Assembly: GCF_042610495.1 (NCBI RefSeq)
Contig: NZ_JBHGAP010000003.1
Coordinates: 1-64,000 of the forward strand
Source: RU20A sp042610495
Lineage (GTDB): Bacteria > Pseudomonadota > Alphaproteobacteria > Rhizobiales > Rhizobiaceae
Direction: 5' to 3'
Length of the DNA stretch: 64,000 nucleotides
Numbering within the stretch: the first letter of the stretch is position 1; each line of letters starts with the position of its first letter. Below are positions 24,117-33,056 of this stretch, one piece after another. Both the position numbers and the translations under genes were made by a program. The notes beneath the pieces were generated by a model, which was given only the letters and a program-made list of their open reading frames with translations, was not told the DNA's origin and did not search any database.

Positions 24117-26027
24117 ATGAAACGCATCACCCTGATCGGTCGCCGCACGAACTGGACTCCGCTGGCCGCTGTCCTGGCCGACCCGCATGTCAGCGTGCGG
24201 ATTTTCCCGACGCCGGCTCCGGCGTTGGCGGCGGCTGTGGCCGACGAGACGGATGTTTTCGTCATCGACAGCGAGGATGATCCTGCTTCCGTCGAACATT
24301 TCATCCGCCGGATGACAGCCATGCGGCCCGCAGCCCCTGTCGTCGTCGCTGCGGACCACCGCGATCCGGCGCGCCTTGCCTTCATCGAGGCAGGCGCGGC
24401 GCTGTTGCTTCGCACCCCTGTCGATGCGCTGGAGCTGGTGGCAGCGGTGCAGAGCGCGCTCGCCGGTGCCGCGCGACCGCAGGTGGCCCATCTCCTGGAC
24501 CAGTTGCCGGCCAAGCTCGCCCTTGTTCACCCCGACGGGACCATCGCGCTCGCAAACCGGGCGGCTGCCGGCTTCTGGCGGTCCCATGCGCAAGGCGAAC
24601 TGCATCTCGGCCTCGCGGACGGTTCCAGCATCGAGGCGCTCGCCGCCCAGCCTTCCGTCGATCGCGCCTATCAGACCGGCAGGCTTCGTCTCGCCGGCCT
24701 GCAAGGGCAACCGCGCGACCATCTGGTCGTCGTTGCCAACGCACCGGGCATGGCCGACCAGGCGCCCTTGAGGGCGGTTCTGGCCATACCAGACGACGGG
24801 CGCGAAACCGCGCAGCGCCCACCTGCTTTCGAGGATGCGCTGACAGGTCTTGCGACGCTGATTGGTCTTGCCAGCCGTTCGGATCGGGTTGCGGCGCTGC
24901 ACGTCGTTCACATTGCCGGTCTTGCCGATATCAACCGCACCTTCGGCATCATCGTCGGCAACGGGCTGGTCGACGCTGTCTCTGCACGGCTGACGACGCT
25001 TGCTGCCGAAGCCAGGCTGACAGTCGCCCGCGTCACCGGCAATGAGTTCGCCCTTCTGCAGATCGCACCCGACATGGCCGCCGTCGAGGCGCTGGCGCGG
25101 CGGCTGGCGGCGGTGGTCAATGATGTCGTTATCTTCGCGGGGCAGCAGCTCGAGGCCGATGCGCGGGTGGGTGTCGCCTGTTTTCCGCAGGACGGCGCGG
25201 AGCCCGGCGCACTCATCGGCGCGGCAACCGCATCGGTTCTTCACGCCCGATTGGGTGCGGGCGCAGACGGCGTGGTCTTCGCCAGTCCGCGCGGCGAGAC
25301 CGTTGCGAAACCCGATCGCGGGACAGCCTTGCGGCAGGCGCTGGAGGAGGATGCGCCGTCCTTCTATTACCAGCCACAGGTCGAGTTCCGCACCGGCCGT
25401 TACGATGGCGTCGAGGCCTTGCTGCGTTGGTCGCGCGGCGATGCGGGAGAAGTCGCGCCGACCGAAGTCATCGCGCTGGCGGAAAGGGACGGATGTCTGC
25501 CTGCTCTCACCGGCTGGGCCGCCGCCCGTCTGGGGCGGGAGCATGGCCGGCTCGTGCAGAGCGCGGGAGCGCCGCTGCGCCTGTCGCTGCATCTGTCGGC
25601 GGCGCAACTCGGTCTGCCCGACCTCGGACGACTGCTGCTGCCCCTGCTTGAGCAAGGTGTCGGCCCTGTCGAGCTCATTCTTGCCGTCCGCACGGTCGCA
25701 GACGACACGCCACACTGCCGTGCGACACTTCAGGCCCTGTCGGACCTTGGCTTCGGTCTCTGCCTGAGCCTTTCCGAGAATGACGCGCTTCCGGATCCGT
25801 CCCTTGCCGTCGACCGGATCAAGATCGATGCCCGCAACGAGATGGTGCTCCAGCGGTTGCGGTTCCCGGGAGACGGGACGCGACCCGCGGTGACGGGCGC
25901 GAATGTGGAAGAGGCCACACAGCTTGTCGCGTTACGTGCGGCGGGCTGCGTTGGCGCCCAGGGCTATTACATCCAGCCGCCGGTTTCCCTGATGGAGATG
26001 ATCGCCGCGTTGCGGACGGGGTTGTGA
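24117..26027 (+). CDS. degenerate GGDEF/EAL protein with receiver- and PAS-like N-terminus
   Basis: A 636-residue cytoplasmic protein: receiver-like segment (1-110), PAS-like segment (125-225), GGDEF-like domain (235-385) and EAL-like domain (400-636). The GGDEF signature is TGNEF (307-311). The EAL motif itself survives (EALLRW, 433-438), but catalytic positions further on are changed: the usual NLS reads LHLS, LEITE is replaced by LAVRT, and the DDFG segment is lost. It is therefore probably neither a cyclase nor a phosphodiesterase, but could bind c-di-GMP or partners. It lies between oxidase and prepilin peptidase genes, suggesting control of secretion. Start is uncertain: a GTG at 24099 and a TTG at 24039 are in frame. 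Confidence 0.8.
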   Translation: MKRITLIGRRTNWTPLAAVLADPHVSVRIFPTPAPALAAAVADETDVFVIDSEDDPASVEHFIRRMTAMRPAAPVVVAADHRDPARLAFIEAGAALLLRTPVDALELVAAVQSALAGAARPQVAHLLDQLPAKLALVHPDGTIALANRAAAGFWRSHAQGELHLGLADGSSIEALAAQPSVDRAYQTGRLRLAGLQGQPRDHLVVVANAPGMADQAPLRAVLAIPDDGRETAQRPPAFEDALTGLATLIGLASRSDRVAALHVVHIAGLADINRTFGIIVGNGLVDAVSARLTTLAAEARLTVARVTGNEFALLQIAPDMAAVEALARRLAAVVNDVVIFAGQQLEADARVGVACFPQDGAEPGALIGAATASVLHARLGAGADGVVFASPRGETVAKPDRGTALRQALEEDAPSFYYQPQVEFRTGRYDGVEALLRWSRGDAGEVAPTEVIALAERDGCLPALTGWAAARLGREHGRLVQSAGAPLRLSLHLSAAQLGLPDLGRLLLPLLEQGVGPVELILAVRTVADDTPHCRATLQALSDLGFGLCLSLSENDALPDPSLAVDRIKIDARNEMVLQRLRFPGDGTRPAVTGANVEEATQLVALRAAGCVGAQGYYIQPPVSLMEMIAALRTGL

Positions 26028-26059
26028 CGCCGAGCGCTGTTGATGCCCAAAGCGATTGC

Positions 26060-26548
26060 TCACAGACCGGAAAGCGCTGCGCGCTCGAGGACCAGCGCGA
26101 GGACAAGGCCCAGCGCCAGATGCGGTCCGAAGCGCAGGGCCGAACGCCGTGTGACCTCTTCACCGCGCATGCGGCGCAAGCCGATTTCGACGAGACCGGT
26201 CAGACATGCGGCGAGAAGCAGAATGTTGAGCCCCGCCAGTCCCAGCCGCAGCGTGGCGGCGGCCAGGAACTTCACATCGCCGAGGCCAAGCCCGTTGTGG
26301 CCGCGCAGGTGCCGGTAGGCAAGTCTCAGCAGCAGCAGAAGGCCGAGCACGATGCCCGTATCCACGAGACGCCAGACAAGGTCGGTGCCAGCCACATAGC
26401 TGGCCGCCAGCCCCACAGAGGCGATCAGCGCGTTGCAGGCGTCCGGCAGGATGCCGCGCCGCCAGTCGATCAGAGCCGCGACGGCGCAGAGCGCCACAAG
26501 TGCCGCATCAAGCGCCAGCAGCAGGATAGAGGTGTCGGCAACAGGCAT
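26060..26548 (-). CDS. prepilin peptidase (A24 family), short form
   Basis: A 162-residue polytopic membrane protease. Both catalytic aspartates are present: D28 in ALIDWRRGILPD and D91 in the GxGD motif GLGDVKF. The N-terminal cysteine-rich and N-methyltransferase domain of full GspO/PilD is absent, so it resembles the short TadV/CpaA form. It should cleave the leaders of GspG, H, I, J and K encoded nearby. The ATG at 26548 was chosen over a GTG at 26590 because it begins just before the first membrane helix. Confidence 0.87.
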   Translation of the reverse strand: MPVADTSILLLALDAALVALCAVAALIDWRRGILPDACNALIASVGLAASYVAGTDLVWRLVDTGIVLGLLLLLRLAYRHLRGHNGLGLGDVKFLAAATLRLGLAGLNILLLAACLTGLVEIGLRRMRGEEVTRRSALRFGPHLALGLVLALVLERAALSGL

Positions 26549-26766
26549 CGGTGTCGTCTCGCTCCGGTCGGATATGCCCTGACCCGGCACTCGCGTTGAT
26601 GATTGCGCGGGGCGAAGCCCGGTGCCGGCGTGTCCGGCAGTCCAGAGTTTCGCTTGCCCGCCTTGTCCGAGGCTTCAGCCTGCCTTTGGCTGGTTTGTTC
26701 ACCTTTGTTTGCTAGCACACAGGCGAAGGCCACCTCGTCCGGCTATCCTTGAGAGATGTGACAGAC

Positions 26767-27228
26767 ATGACGAACCCCTGTTCCGACATTGCCGAAACAA
26801 ACAAGACCAAGGTGCCGGATGGTGGGCAGGCGGGTTTCACGCTGGTCGAACTGCTTGTCGTTCTCGCCATCATCGCGCTTCTGGCGACGCTGATCGGCCC
26901 GAAGGTGCTCGGCTATCTCGGCGGCGCCCGGCGCGACACGGTGCAGATGCAGATCCGCAACCTCGCTTCCGCCGTCGATCTCTACTATCTCTCCACCGGC
27001 ACCTATCCGACGCCCGAGCAGGGTCTTGGCGCGCTGGTGGATGCGCCGGCCGGGCAGGCCGGCTGGAGCGGCCCCTACATCCAGAACCGGTCCGCGCTGA
27101 CCGATCCCTGGGGTCACCCTTACGTCTACAGCCGGTCGGGCACCGGCTATGTCATCTCCTCGCTCGGCCGCGACGGAAAGCCGGGCGGCGAAGGCGAGGA
27201 TGCCGACATCACCAACGGCGCACTGTAA
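26767..27228 (+). CDS. gspG: type II secretion major pseudopilin GspG
   Basis: A 153-residue major pseudopilin. Cleavage is predicted after G23, giving F24 as +1 and E28 as +5 in AG/FTLVELLVVLAIIALLAT. The C-terminal region has the GspG signature TYPTPEQGLGALV, DPWGHPYVY and a calcium-loop-like acidic end (EGEDADITN). It is transcribed alone on the plus strand, divergent from the prepilin peptidase and convergent with the SCO gene. The leader is longer than usual. Confidence 0.95.
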   Translation: MTNPCSDIAETNKTKVPDGGQAGFTLVELLVVLAIIALLATLIGPKVLGYLGGARRDTVQMQIRNLASAVDLYYLSTGTYPTPEQGLGALVDAPAGQAGWSGPYIQNRSALTDPWGHPYVYSRSGTGYVISSLGRDGKPGGEGEDADITNGAL

Positions 27229-27239
27229 GGGCCGGAACC

Positions 27240-27794
27240 TCAGGGCGTCATCAGTTCGCCAAGCCGCTTCACCATCTCGTCGGTGGTCAGCGTATTGGGG
27301 ATCTGCGCGACGATTTCGCCATCCCGCAACAGCGTATAATTGGTGGAATGATCGACGGGATAGTCGCCCGTTCCGTCGCCGTGGCGGATGACCACGGCCT
27401 TCAGCGACCATGCCAGCGCATCCACGGCCTCCACCGGTCCGGAAAGGCCGATGATCTTGTCGCCGAAGGGCGACATGTAGGCCTTGAGGACGTCCGGCGT
27501 GTCGCGCTGCGGGTCGCCTGTCACGAAGACCATGGAGAGCCTGCGCCGCATCGCGTCCGGCAGGGTATCGGCGAGGACCGACAGTTCCTGCAGGGTCGTC
27601 GGGCAGATATCCGGGCAGTGGGTATAGCCGAAGAACACCAGCGCATAGCGCCCGGAAAACGCCTTCTCCGTCACCGTCGCGCCGTTCTGGTCGGTGAGCG
27701 AGAAGGACAGGGGCGCGGCCGCCAGGGCGCTGGTGCAGGTTGCGCCGAGAGCCAGCAGGCAGGAGAGGCCGATGATGCGCAGTGCGGTCCGCAT
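27240..27794 (-). CDS. SCO1/SenC-family copper chaperone
   Basis: A 184-residue thioredoxin-fold protein exported by an N-terminal signal sequence (residues 1-26). The copper-binding CxxxC is C60-PDI-C64 and the conserved histidine is H149 in PVDHSTNY; both are required for copper or redox function in SCO proteins. SCO proteins normally load the CuA site of cytochrome oxidase. Here the gene is last in the gspL-gspM-gspC-like operon (37 nt after the previous stop), far from any cytochrome oxidase, and the locus encodes a secreted copper enzyme. Copper delivery to that enzyme in the periplasm is a strong inference. The ATG at 27794 has GGAACGA upstream. Confidence 0.9.
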   Translation of the reverse strand: MRTALRIIGLSCLLALGATCTSALAAAPLSFSLTDQNGATVTEKAFSGRYALVFFGYTHCPDICPTTLQELSVLADTLPDAMRRRLSMVFVTGDPQRDTPDVLKAYMSPFGDKIIGLSGPVEAVDALAWSLKAVVIRHGDGTGDYPVDHSTNYTLLRDGEIVAQIPNTLTTDEMVKRLGELMTP

Positions 27795-27831
27795 GGTTCG
27801 TTCCATTGAGAGTTGGTCAGGGCAGGGTTGG

Positions 27832-28380
27832 TCAGGGAAGGGCGGGCGGCGTCGCCGCGCCGAGCGTTTCCAGCGCGGCACGGTAGGTGAGCGTTCGGAT
27901 ATCGGCGCCGCGCGTCATGATCACGGTTTCGGCTTCGATGTGGCGGATCAGCCAGCCATCGACGGTGTCGCCTTCCGCGTGCCAGACATCGGGCGCGCTG
28001 CGAAACATCACCCGGCGTTCGTCGCCGGCCAGCAGGATGCCGCCGATGACGGGCGTGACCTCCACAGGCGCGGCCGTCGGCTGCGCCGCGACGGCATCGA
28101 GCGAGGCGAGCGACGTTTCCCGCCGGTGGAACGGGTCGAAGGGGGCAAGGTCGATGAAGGCGCCGGGCTGGAGAGCGGCGGATGCGCCGGGCTCTCCGGA
28201 TCCGGCCGCGGGAAACGACAGATCTCCGGCGCCGCCCGTGGGCAGGGTCACGATGCCGGCGGCGATCGTCGCCGAGACCAGAAGCGCCAGCAGCGCAAGC
28301 CGGTCGGCCTGCCCGAAGCGGGCCTTTCCCTCCGGAGATGCGGGCGGGCTGCCGGTTTCCGGCAGGGTGACGAGCTTCAC
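27832..28380 (-). CDS. GspC-like inner-membrane secretion protein (HR domain, no PDZ)
   Basis: A 182-residue protein with a short cytoplasmic N-terminus, one membrane helix (about 27-47) and a periplasmic part. The segment around GGILLAGDERRVMF and VDGWLIRHIEAETVIM resembles the homology region of GspC, which contacts the secretin N0 domain. There is no PDZ or coiled-coil C-terminus. The ATG overlaps the gspM stop, and the gene lies where gspC function would be expected. The identification rests on a weak match plus context. Confidence 0.65.
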   Translation of the reverse strand: MKLVTLPETGSPPASPEGKARFGQADRLALLALLVSATIAAGIVTLPTGGAGDLSFPAAGSGEPGASAALQPGAFIDLAPFDPFHRRETSLASLDAVAAQPTAAPVEVTPVIGGILLAGDERRVMFRSAPDVWHAEGDTVDGWLIRHIEAETVIMTRGADIRTLTYRAALETLGAATPPALP

Positions 28381-28922
28381 GGCCGGGTCTCCTTCACGAA
28401 GAGGCCGCTGACGACGAGCTGGACGGAAAGCCTGAGCGGGCTCACGTGATCGTCGCGGTCCGGAATGCCTTGCGCGGCAATCGCCATCTGAGTGATTGTC
28501 AGTGTCGGCTGACCGCCCGCGAGCGTCGTGGCAAATTGCGCGAGGCCCGCCGGTGTCGCTTCGGCCGTGAAGGCGATATCGATGCGCGCCTGCCCGGCCT
28601 CGGCCGGTGCATCCCCGCCGACGGACAGGATGCGCATGCCGGATGGCGGCGCGGCGGCCGACAGGCGCTCGACCATCAGCGCGCGCGCCGCATCGCGGCT
28701 TTCGGCCCTGACGACCGGCGCGCGTCTCGCCAGCGCCATGACGGCGGCAAGACGCGTCTCGGCGGCATCGAGCACGGCCTGTTCGGTCGCCTGAGCCTCC
28801 AGCGCCTCGCGATAGCGGTCGAAGGGAGCGGAAAGGAGGGGAAGCACCGCAAGCCCGAGCGCCAGAAGGATGCCGAGCGCCGCTGCCCGGCTGGCGAGGC
28901 CGCGGGTGTCGAGCGCGATCAT
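28377..28922 (-). CDS. gspM: type II secretion inner-membrane platform protein GspM
   Basis: A 181-residue bitopic protein: membrane helix at about 13-31, then a coiled-coil (RYREALEAQATEQAVLDAAE) and a ferredoxin-like periplasmic domain. This is the GspM type used in GspL-GspM assembly platforms. Both ends overlap neighbours by ATGA (gspL before, gspC-like after). Confidence 0.8.
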   Translation of the reverse strand: MIALDTRGLASRAAALGILLALGLAVLPLLSAPFDRYREALEAQATEQAVLDAAETRLAAVMALARRAPVVRAESRDAARALMVERLSAAAPPSGMRILSVGGDAPAEAGQARIDIAFTAEATPAGLAQFATTLAGGQPTLTITQMAIAAQGIPDRDDHVSPLRLSVQLVVSGLFVKETRP

Positions 28923-29962
28923 CGGGAAACCCCGCGCCGCATCAGGCTGAAGGTCGCGGTGCCCGATCCTGCCGGTGGCTCCGCCCGCAGAACGGCCGAG
29001 CCCGTCATCGCCTCGGCAAGGGCCGCGACATCGCCGGCGGCGAGTGACACGGTCACCTTGCCATCGGCAAGCATGAGGGTCTGCAGCGTTGCATTGGCGG
29101 GCAGCCTCGCGGCGATCTCGTCCAGCACGTCATTGGCCGAGGGCATGGCGGCAAGGTCGAGGGCGGCCGGTGTCGCTGCGGGGATCGTTTGCAGCCGGTG
29201 CATGATGTCGGCGCGACGCTCCTCGATGAGGCGCGTCTGCCGCTCCACGCGGTCGGCGAGAAGGAAGGGGATGGCGCAGACGAGAAGCACGGCGCCGGCA
29301 AGCCCGATCCGCGCCGGCCAGCCGAGCGTCCGCAGAAAGGCGCGCAGGCCCGGTTCGTCGCGGGAGAGAAGATCGACCGGCACGGGCCGGCCCTCGCCAT
29401 GGCCCACCGTGAGGCGCACGAGCGTCAGCCCCTCGGCCTCGAGCGCCTGGCGGATCGCGGCGATCCGATCGCGGGCAAGAAGGACGTGGCGCAGATGCAG
29501 CCGCCCGGCCTCCGGCTCCTCGCTCTCCACATACCAGTCGGCATGGACGTCGTTGGGGGAAAGCGGCGTGTTCTCCGCCGTCTCGATCGCCATCAGCCGG
29601 CGCGCCTCGCGCAGGGCACGCTTCGGCAGGGTGCTCTTGCGGATCAGGCACAGCGCGCGCGGCACGTCGAGGCTGACGGTGCGCGCGCGTCCCTTCGGCG
29701 CCAGGGCGGCGGCGATCCCGGAAAGGCCGGCGGCATCGGCGATATACTCGACCTTTTCTCCGGCCTTCAGGGTCAGCGATCCCTCCTCGTCGAGAAAGAT
29801 GTCGATGGCACAGGCGGCACGGCGCGGCGCGCGGGCCAGCAGGGCGGCCGGAACCATGGCCCGCAATTCACCCAGCCACCACGACAGGACGCGTTCGCCC
29901 AGGTCGCTCAGGGCCGGCGTCTGGCCGATCGATTTGTCCGCCTGTCGTGCGGATGGGTGCAT
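28919..29962 (-). CDS. gspL: type II secretion platform protein GspL
   Basis: A 347-residue protein with an actin-like cytoplasmic part (including SLDVPRALCLIRKSTLPKRA), a membrane helix at about 217-237 and a PilN/GspL-like periplasmic domain with a coiled coil. It binds GspE and GspM and couples the ATPase to the membrane complex. It is the first gene of the L-M-C-SCO operon and is divergent from gspE; the 101-bp region between them (29963-30063) is AT-richer than its surroundings and probably holds both promoters. Confidence 0.85.
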   Translation of the reverse strand: MHPSARQADKSIGQTPALSDLGERVLSWWLGELRAMVPAALLARAPRRAACAIDIFLDEEGSLTLKAGEKVEYIADAAGLSGIAAALAPKGRARTVSLDVPRALCLIRKSTLPKRALREARRLMAIETAENTPLSPNDVHADWYVESEEPEAGRLHLRHVLLARDRIAAIRQALEAEGLTLVRLTVGHGEGRPVPVDLLSRDEPGLRAFLRTLGWPARIGLAGAVLLVCAIPFLLADRVERQTRLIEERRADIMHRLQTIPAATPAALDLAAMPSANDVLDEIAARLPANATLQTLMLADGKVTVSLAAGDVAALAEAMTGSAVLRAEPPAGSGTATFSLMRRGVSR

Positions 29963-30063
29963 CGGGGGAGGATCCTTGGCTGTCGTGCCGGCGTTTAAAC
30001 CTTTCTAAACCTTGATCCCTTACGCTTCGTTAAAATTTCGGCAGCGGCAAACGGCGTCAACGC

Positions 30064-31842
30064 ATGCTCATCTGGGGATCCAAGAACCGACCGGCACAGC
30101 CGCGCCCTGACCGGCGCACGGCCGGGCGCATGCCTGACCTGTCCCCGGCCGATCGTTTCCTCGACTTTCTCGTCACGGAGGGGCATCTGGAGGCCGCGCA
30201 GGCCGAGCGGCTGCGCGCGGCGCTGGCGGCCGGACGGCTGGACTGCCTGCCGGTGCTCATCACCGAACTCGGCTTCATGGCCGAGGCGGAGCTGACGGGC
30301 GCGCTCTGCCGCTTCAGCGGCCTGTCGCCCCATGCCGGCCAGGCCCTGCCCGAAGCGCCGCTCTTTGCCGGGCGCCTGTCGCGGGAGTTCTGCCAGCGCA
30401 AGCGCTTCCTCGCCGTCGCCGACCACGAGGACGGGGCGGAGATCGCGCTGGTCGATCCGCTCGACGAAGAGCTGATGGCGGCCATCGCCTATGCGCTCGC
30501 CCGTCCCGTCACCTTCCGCGTCATCGGCCCCGTTTCCTGCGAGGCCGGGCTGAAGGCCGTTTTCGGCTCGGAGACGGTGGAGGAGGAAGACGACAGCGAT
30601 TTCGTCGATGATGCCCTCGACCGGCTGGAAGACCTTTCCCGCCGCGCGCCGATCATCCGGCTGACCAACCATCTCTTCCGCGCTGCCTTCGACCACGGGG
30701 CGACCGACATCCATGTCGAGCCGGGCGAAAACGACGTCGCGGTGCGCTACCGCGTCGATGGCATGCTGGTGCATCCCGAGACCTATCCCAAGGCGCTGAT
30801 GAGCGGGCTGACCACGCGGCTGAAGATCCTTGCCGGCCTCAACATCGCCGAACGCCGCCTGCCGCAGGACGGACGCCTGAAGATGGTCGATCGCGGCAGC
30901 GAGGTGGATGTGCGCGTTTCCGTGCTGCCGACACCGCATGGCGAGAGCATCGTGATGCGTCTTCTGGGCCGCAGCCTCGCGGCCGACGGGTTCCCCAATC
31001 TCGGTTTTTCGCCCCGTCAGGCCGAGCAGATCGCAGGCATGAGCGGCCGCCCGAACGGCCTGCTCCTGGTCACCGGCCCCACCGGCAGCGGCAAGACGAC
31101 CACGCTTTACACCGCGCTTTCCGCGATCAACGACCGCACCCGCAAGATCATCACCGTGGAAGACCCGGTCGAATACCGGATCGGCGGCGTGACGCAGGTG
31201 CAGACCCAGGCCGATATCGGCCTCGATTTCGCAACCGCGCTGCGGTCCATTCTGCGACAGGATCCCGATGTCGTGATGATCGGCGAAATCCGCGATGGAG
31301 AGACGGCGCGTATCGCCGTGCAGGCGGCGCTGACGGGCCACCTCGTGCTGTCGACGCTGCATACGAATTCCGCCGCGGCGACCGTGACGCGCCTCATCGA
31401 CATGGGCCTTCAGCCCTATCTCCTGGCGGCCGTGCTGAACGGCGTTCTGGCCCAGCGCCTCGTGCGCCTGCTGTGCACCGACTGCCGCCTGCCCACGATC
31501 GCGACACGCGAGGCGGAGACCATCATCCGCCGGCACCGGCCGGATCTGAAGCCCGGTCCGCTGCGTCTGTTCAACGCCTGCGGCTGCGAGCACTGCGGCG
31601 GCACCGGCTATCGCGGCCGCACAGTAGTGGCCGAGGTGATGGAAGTGGACCGCGTGATGCGCGAAATGATCGCCGATGGCGTTCCCGAGCTGACGCTGTC
31701 CAGCCACATGCGCGCCGAAGGCATCCACGGGCTCGCCCGCGCCGGCATCGACAAGGCGCTGGCCGGCGAGGTCGCCTTCGAGGACGTGATGCGAACGCTC
31801 GATCTCGCCGGCGAGGAAACCGCAGCGGGAGCGGCGGCGTGA
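30064..31842 (+). CDS. gspE: type II secretion ATPase GspE
   Basis: A 592-residue secretion ATPase: N1E-type domain (about 25-160), then the catalytic RecA-like domain with Walker A GPTGSGKT (338-345), Asp box (ITVEDPVEY), Walker B VVMIGEI (403-409) and His box (LVLSTLHTN). The zinc-binding tetracysteine module is present as C471-C474 and C508-C511. It drives pseudopilus assembly. A later in-frame ATG (residue 23) is a possible alternative start because no strong Shine-Dalgarno precedes 30064. Confidence 0.95.
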   Translation: MLIWGSKNRPAQPRPDRRTAGRMPDLSPADRFLDFLVTEGHLEAAQAERLRAALAAGRLDCLPVLITELGFMAEAELTGALCRFSGLSPHAGQALPEAPLFAGRLSREFCQRKRFLAVADHEDGAEIALVDPLDEELMAAIAYALARPVTFRVIGPVSCEAGLKAVFGSETVEEEDDSDFVDDALDRLEDLSRRAPIIRLTNHLFRAAFDHGATDIHVEPGENDVAVRYRVDGMLVHPETYPKALMSGLTTRLKILAGLNIAERRLPQDGRLKMVDRGSEVDVRVSVLPTPHGESIVMRLLGRSLAADGFPNLGFSPRQAEQIAGMSGRPNGLLLVTGPTGSGKTTTLYTALSAINDRTRKIITVEDPVEYRIGGVTQVQTQADIGLDFATALRSILRQDPDVVMIGEIRDGETARIAVQAALTGHLVLSTLHTNSAAATVTRLIDMGLQPYLLAAVLNGVLAQRLVRLLCTDCRLPTIATREAETIIRRHRPDLKPGPLRLFNACGCEHCGGTGYRGRTVVAEVMEVDRVMREMIADGVPELTLSSHMRAEGIHGLARAGIDKALAGEVAFEDVMRTLDLAGEETAAGAAA

Positions 31843-33056
31843 TGGGCTTCGAGTTTTCCGGCATCGACGCCGAGGGGCGGCGCAAGACCGGCCGCGTCGA
31901 GGCGCCAACGCGGGAAACGGCGCTGGCGACACTGCGCGGTGCCGGCGTGCGCGTGACGGACATCCGGGCGGCGAGCGAGGACCTGCCCTTCTGGAAACGC
32001 GATCTTCTGGGCGGTGACCGGCCGGGACGCAAGGATGTGCTGGCCTTCCTCATCGATTTCTCCACCCTGCTCGGCGCCAGCCTGCCGGTGGACAAGGCCC
32101 TGAAGCTTTCGGCGCGCCAAGCGACGAAGCGCATGCGTCCGGTGGTCCAGTCGCTGACGGAGAATGTGGTGGCGGGCCGCGCGCTCTCCGAGGCGATGCG
32201 CGGCCATCCGCAGGTTTTTTCGCCCACGGCCATCGAAATGGTGAAGGCCGGCGAGATGACCGGCACGCTCTCCGAGATTTTCGAGCGTCTCGCCGAGACC
32301 TCGCGCCGGCAGGAGGAGATGCGCAGTGCCGTCACCTCGGCGCTGATCTATCCGGCCCTGCTCGTGGTTCTGTCGATCGTCATCATCATCGTCGTGGTTT
32401 CCTCGCTCCTGCCCTCGATTGCGCCACTCTTCGATGCGCCCGGTGTCGTCGCGCCGCTGCCGATCCGTCTGATGCAGGGCGCGCAACGGCTGATCGCCGA
32501 GGACTGGCCGGTGCTCTGTGCAGGGTTCATCGTCTTGCTCGCGGCCCTCGTCGTCTGGTGGCGCAATCCCGCCGCGCGGGCCTGGCGCAACCGGCTGCTC
32601 CGGCGCACGCCGCTTCTTGGCGACCTGCTCATCGAAATCGATGTCGGCCGCACGTGCCGGGTGCTCGCCGCGCTGGTCGCCGCGCGCGTTTCCATGCCGC
32701 GGGCGCTGGCGGTGGTGGAGAGCCTGCCGGCGGGGATCGCTTTCCGGGAAACGCTGTCGGCGGCCCGATACCGGCTGCAGGAAGGGGCACGGCTTGCCGA
32801 TGCGCTGGAGCCGATGCGGGCCGACGCGCCGCATATGGTCGATATGATCCGTACGGGCGAGGAGGTGAACCGCCTCGATACCATGCTGCTGCGGGTGGCG
32901 GATTTTTCCGAGGAGAACGCCCGCACCCGCATCGACCGGCTGTTCACGCTTTTGACCCCCGTCATCACCTGCGTCATGGGCCTCGTCATCGGCGGGCTCA
33001 TCATGATGATCATGACCTCCATCCTGTCGATCAACGATCTCGCGGCCACGCCATGA
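31842..33056 (+). CDS. gspF: type II secretion inner-membrane protein GspF
   Basis: A 404-residue protein with two GspF domains and three membrane helices. Family motifs are VKAGEMTGTLSEIFERLAE in the first domain and MIRTGEEVNRLDTMLLRVAD in the second. Its ATG overlaps the gspE stop by one base (TGATG), fixing the start. It is the platform core that GspE acts on. Confidence 0.95.
   Translation: MGFEFSGIDAEGRRKTGRVEAPTRETALATLRGAGVRVTDIRAASEDLPFWKRDLLGGDRPGRKDVLAFLIDFSTLLGASLPVDKALKLSARQATKRMRPVVQSLTENVVAGRALSEAMRGHPQVFSPTAIEMVKAGEMTGTLSEIFERLAETSRRQEEMRSAVTSALIYPALLVVLSIVIIIVVVSSLLPSIAPLFDAPGVVAPLPIRLMQGAQRLIAEDWPVLCAGFIVLLAALVVWWRNPAARAWRNRLLRRTPLLGDLLIEIDVGRTCRVLAALVAARVSMPRALAVVESLPAGIAFRETLSAARYRLQEGARLADALEPMRADAPHMVDMIRTGEEVNRLDTMLLRVADFSEENARTRIDRLFTLLTPVITCVMGLVIGGLIMMIMTSILSINDLAATP

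Noticed and set aside
24117..26027. Active diguanylate cyclase or phosphodiesterase call for the secretion-locus GGDEF/EAL protein
   Set aside because: The GGDEF motif is TGNEF and several EAL catalytic residues are replaced, so only a binding or scaffold role is defensible.
29995..31932. 645-codon open frame on the minus strand opposite gspE
   Set aside because: Antisense to an ATPase with intact Walker motifs; it has no domain of its own.
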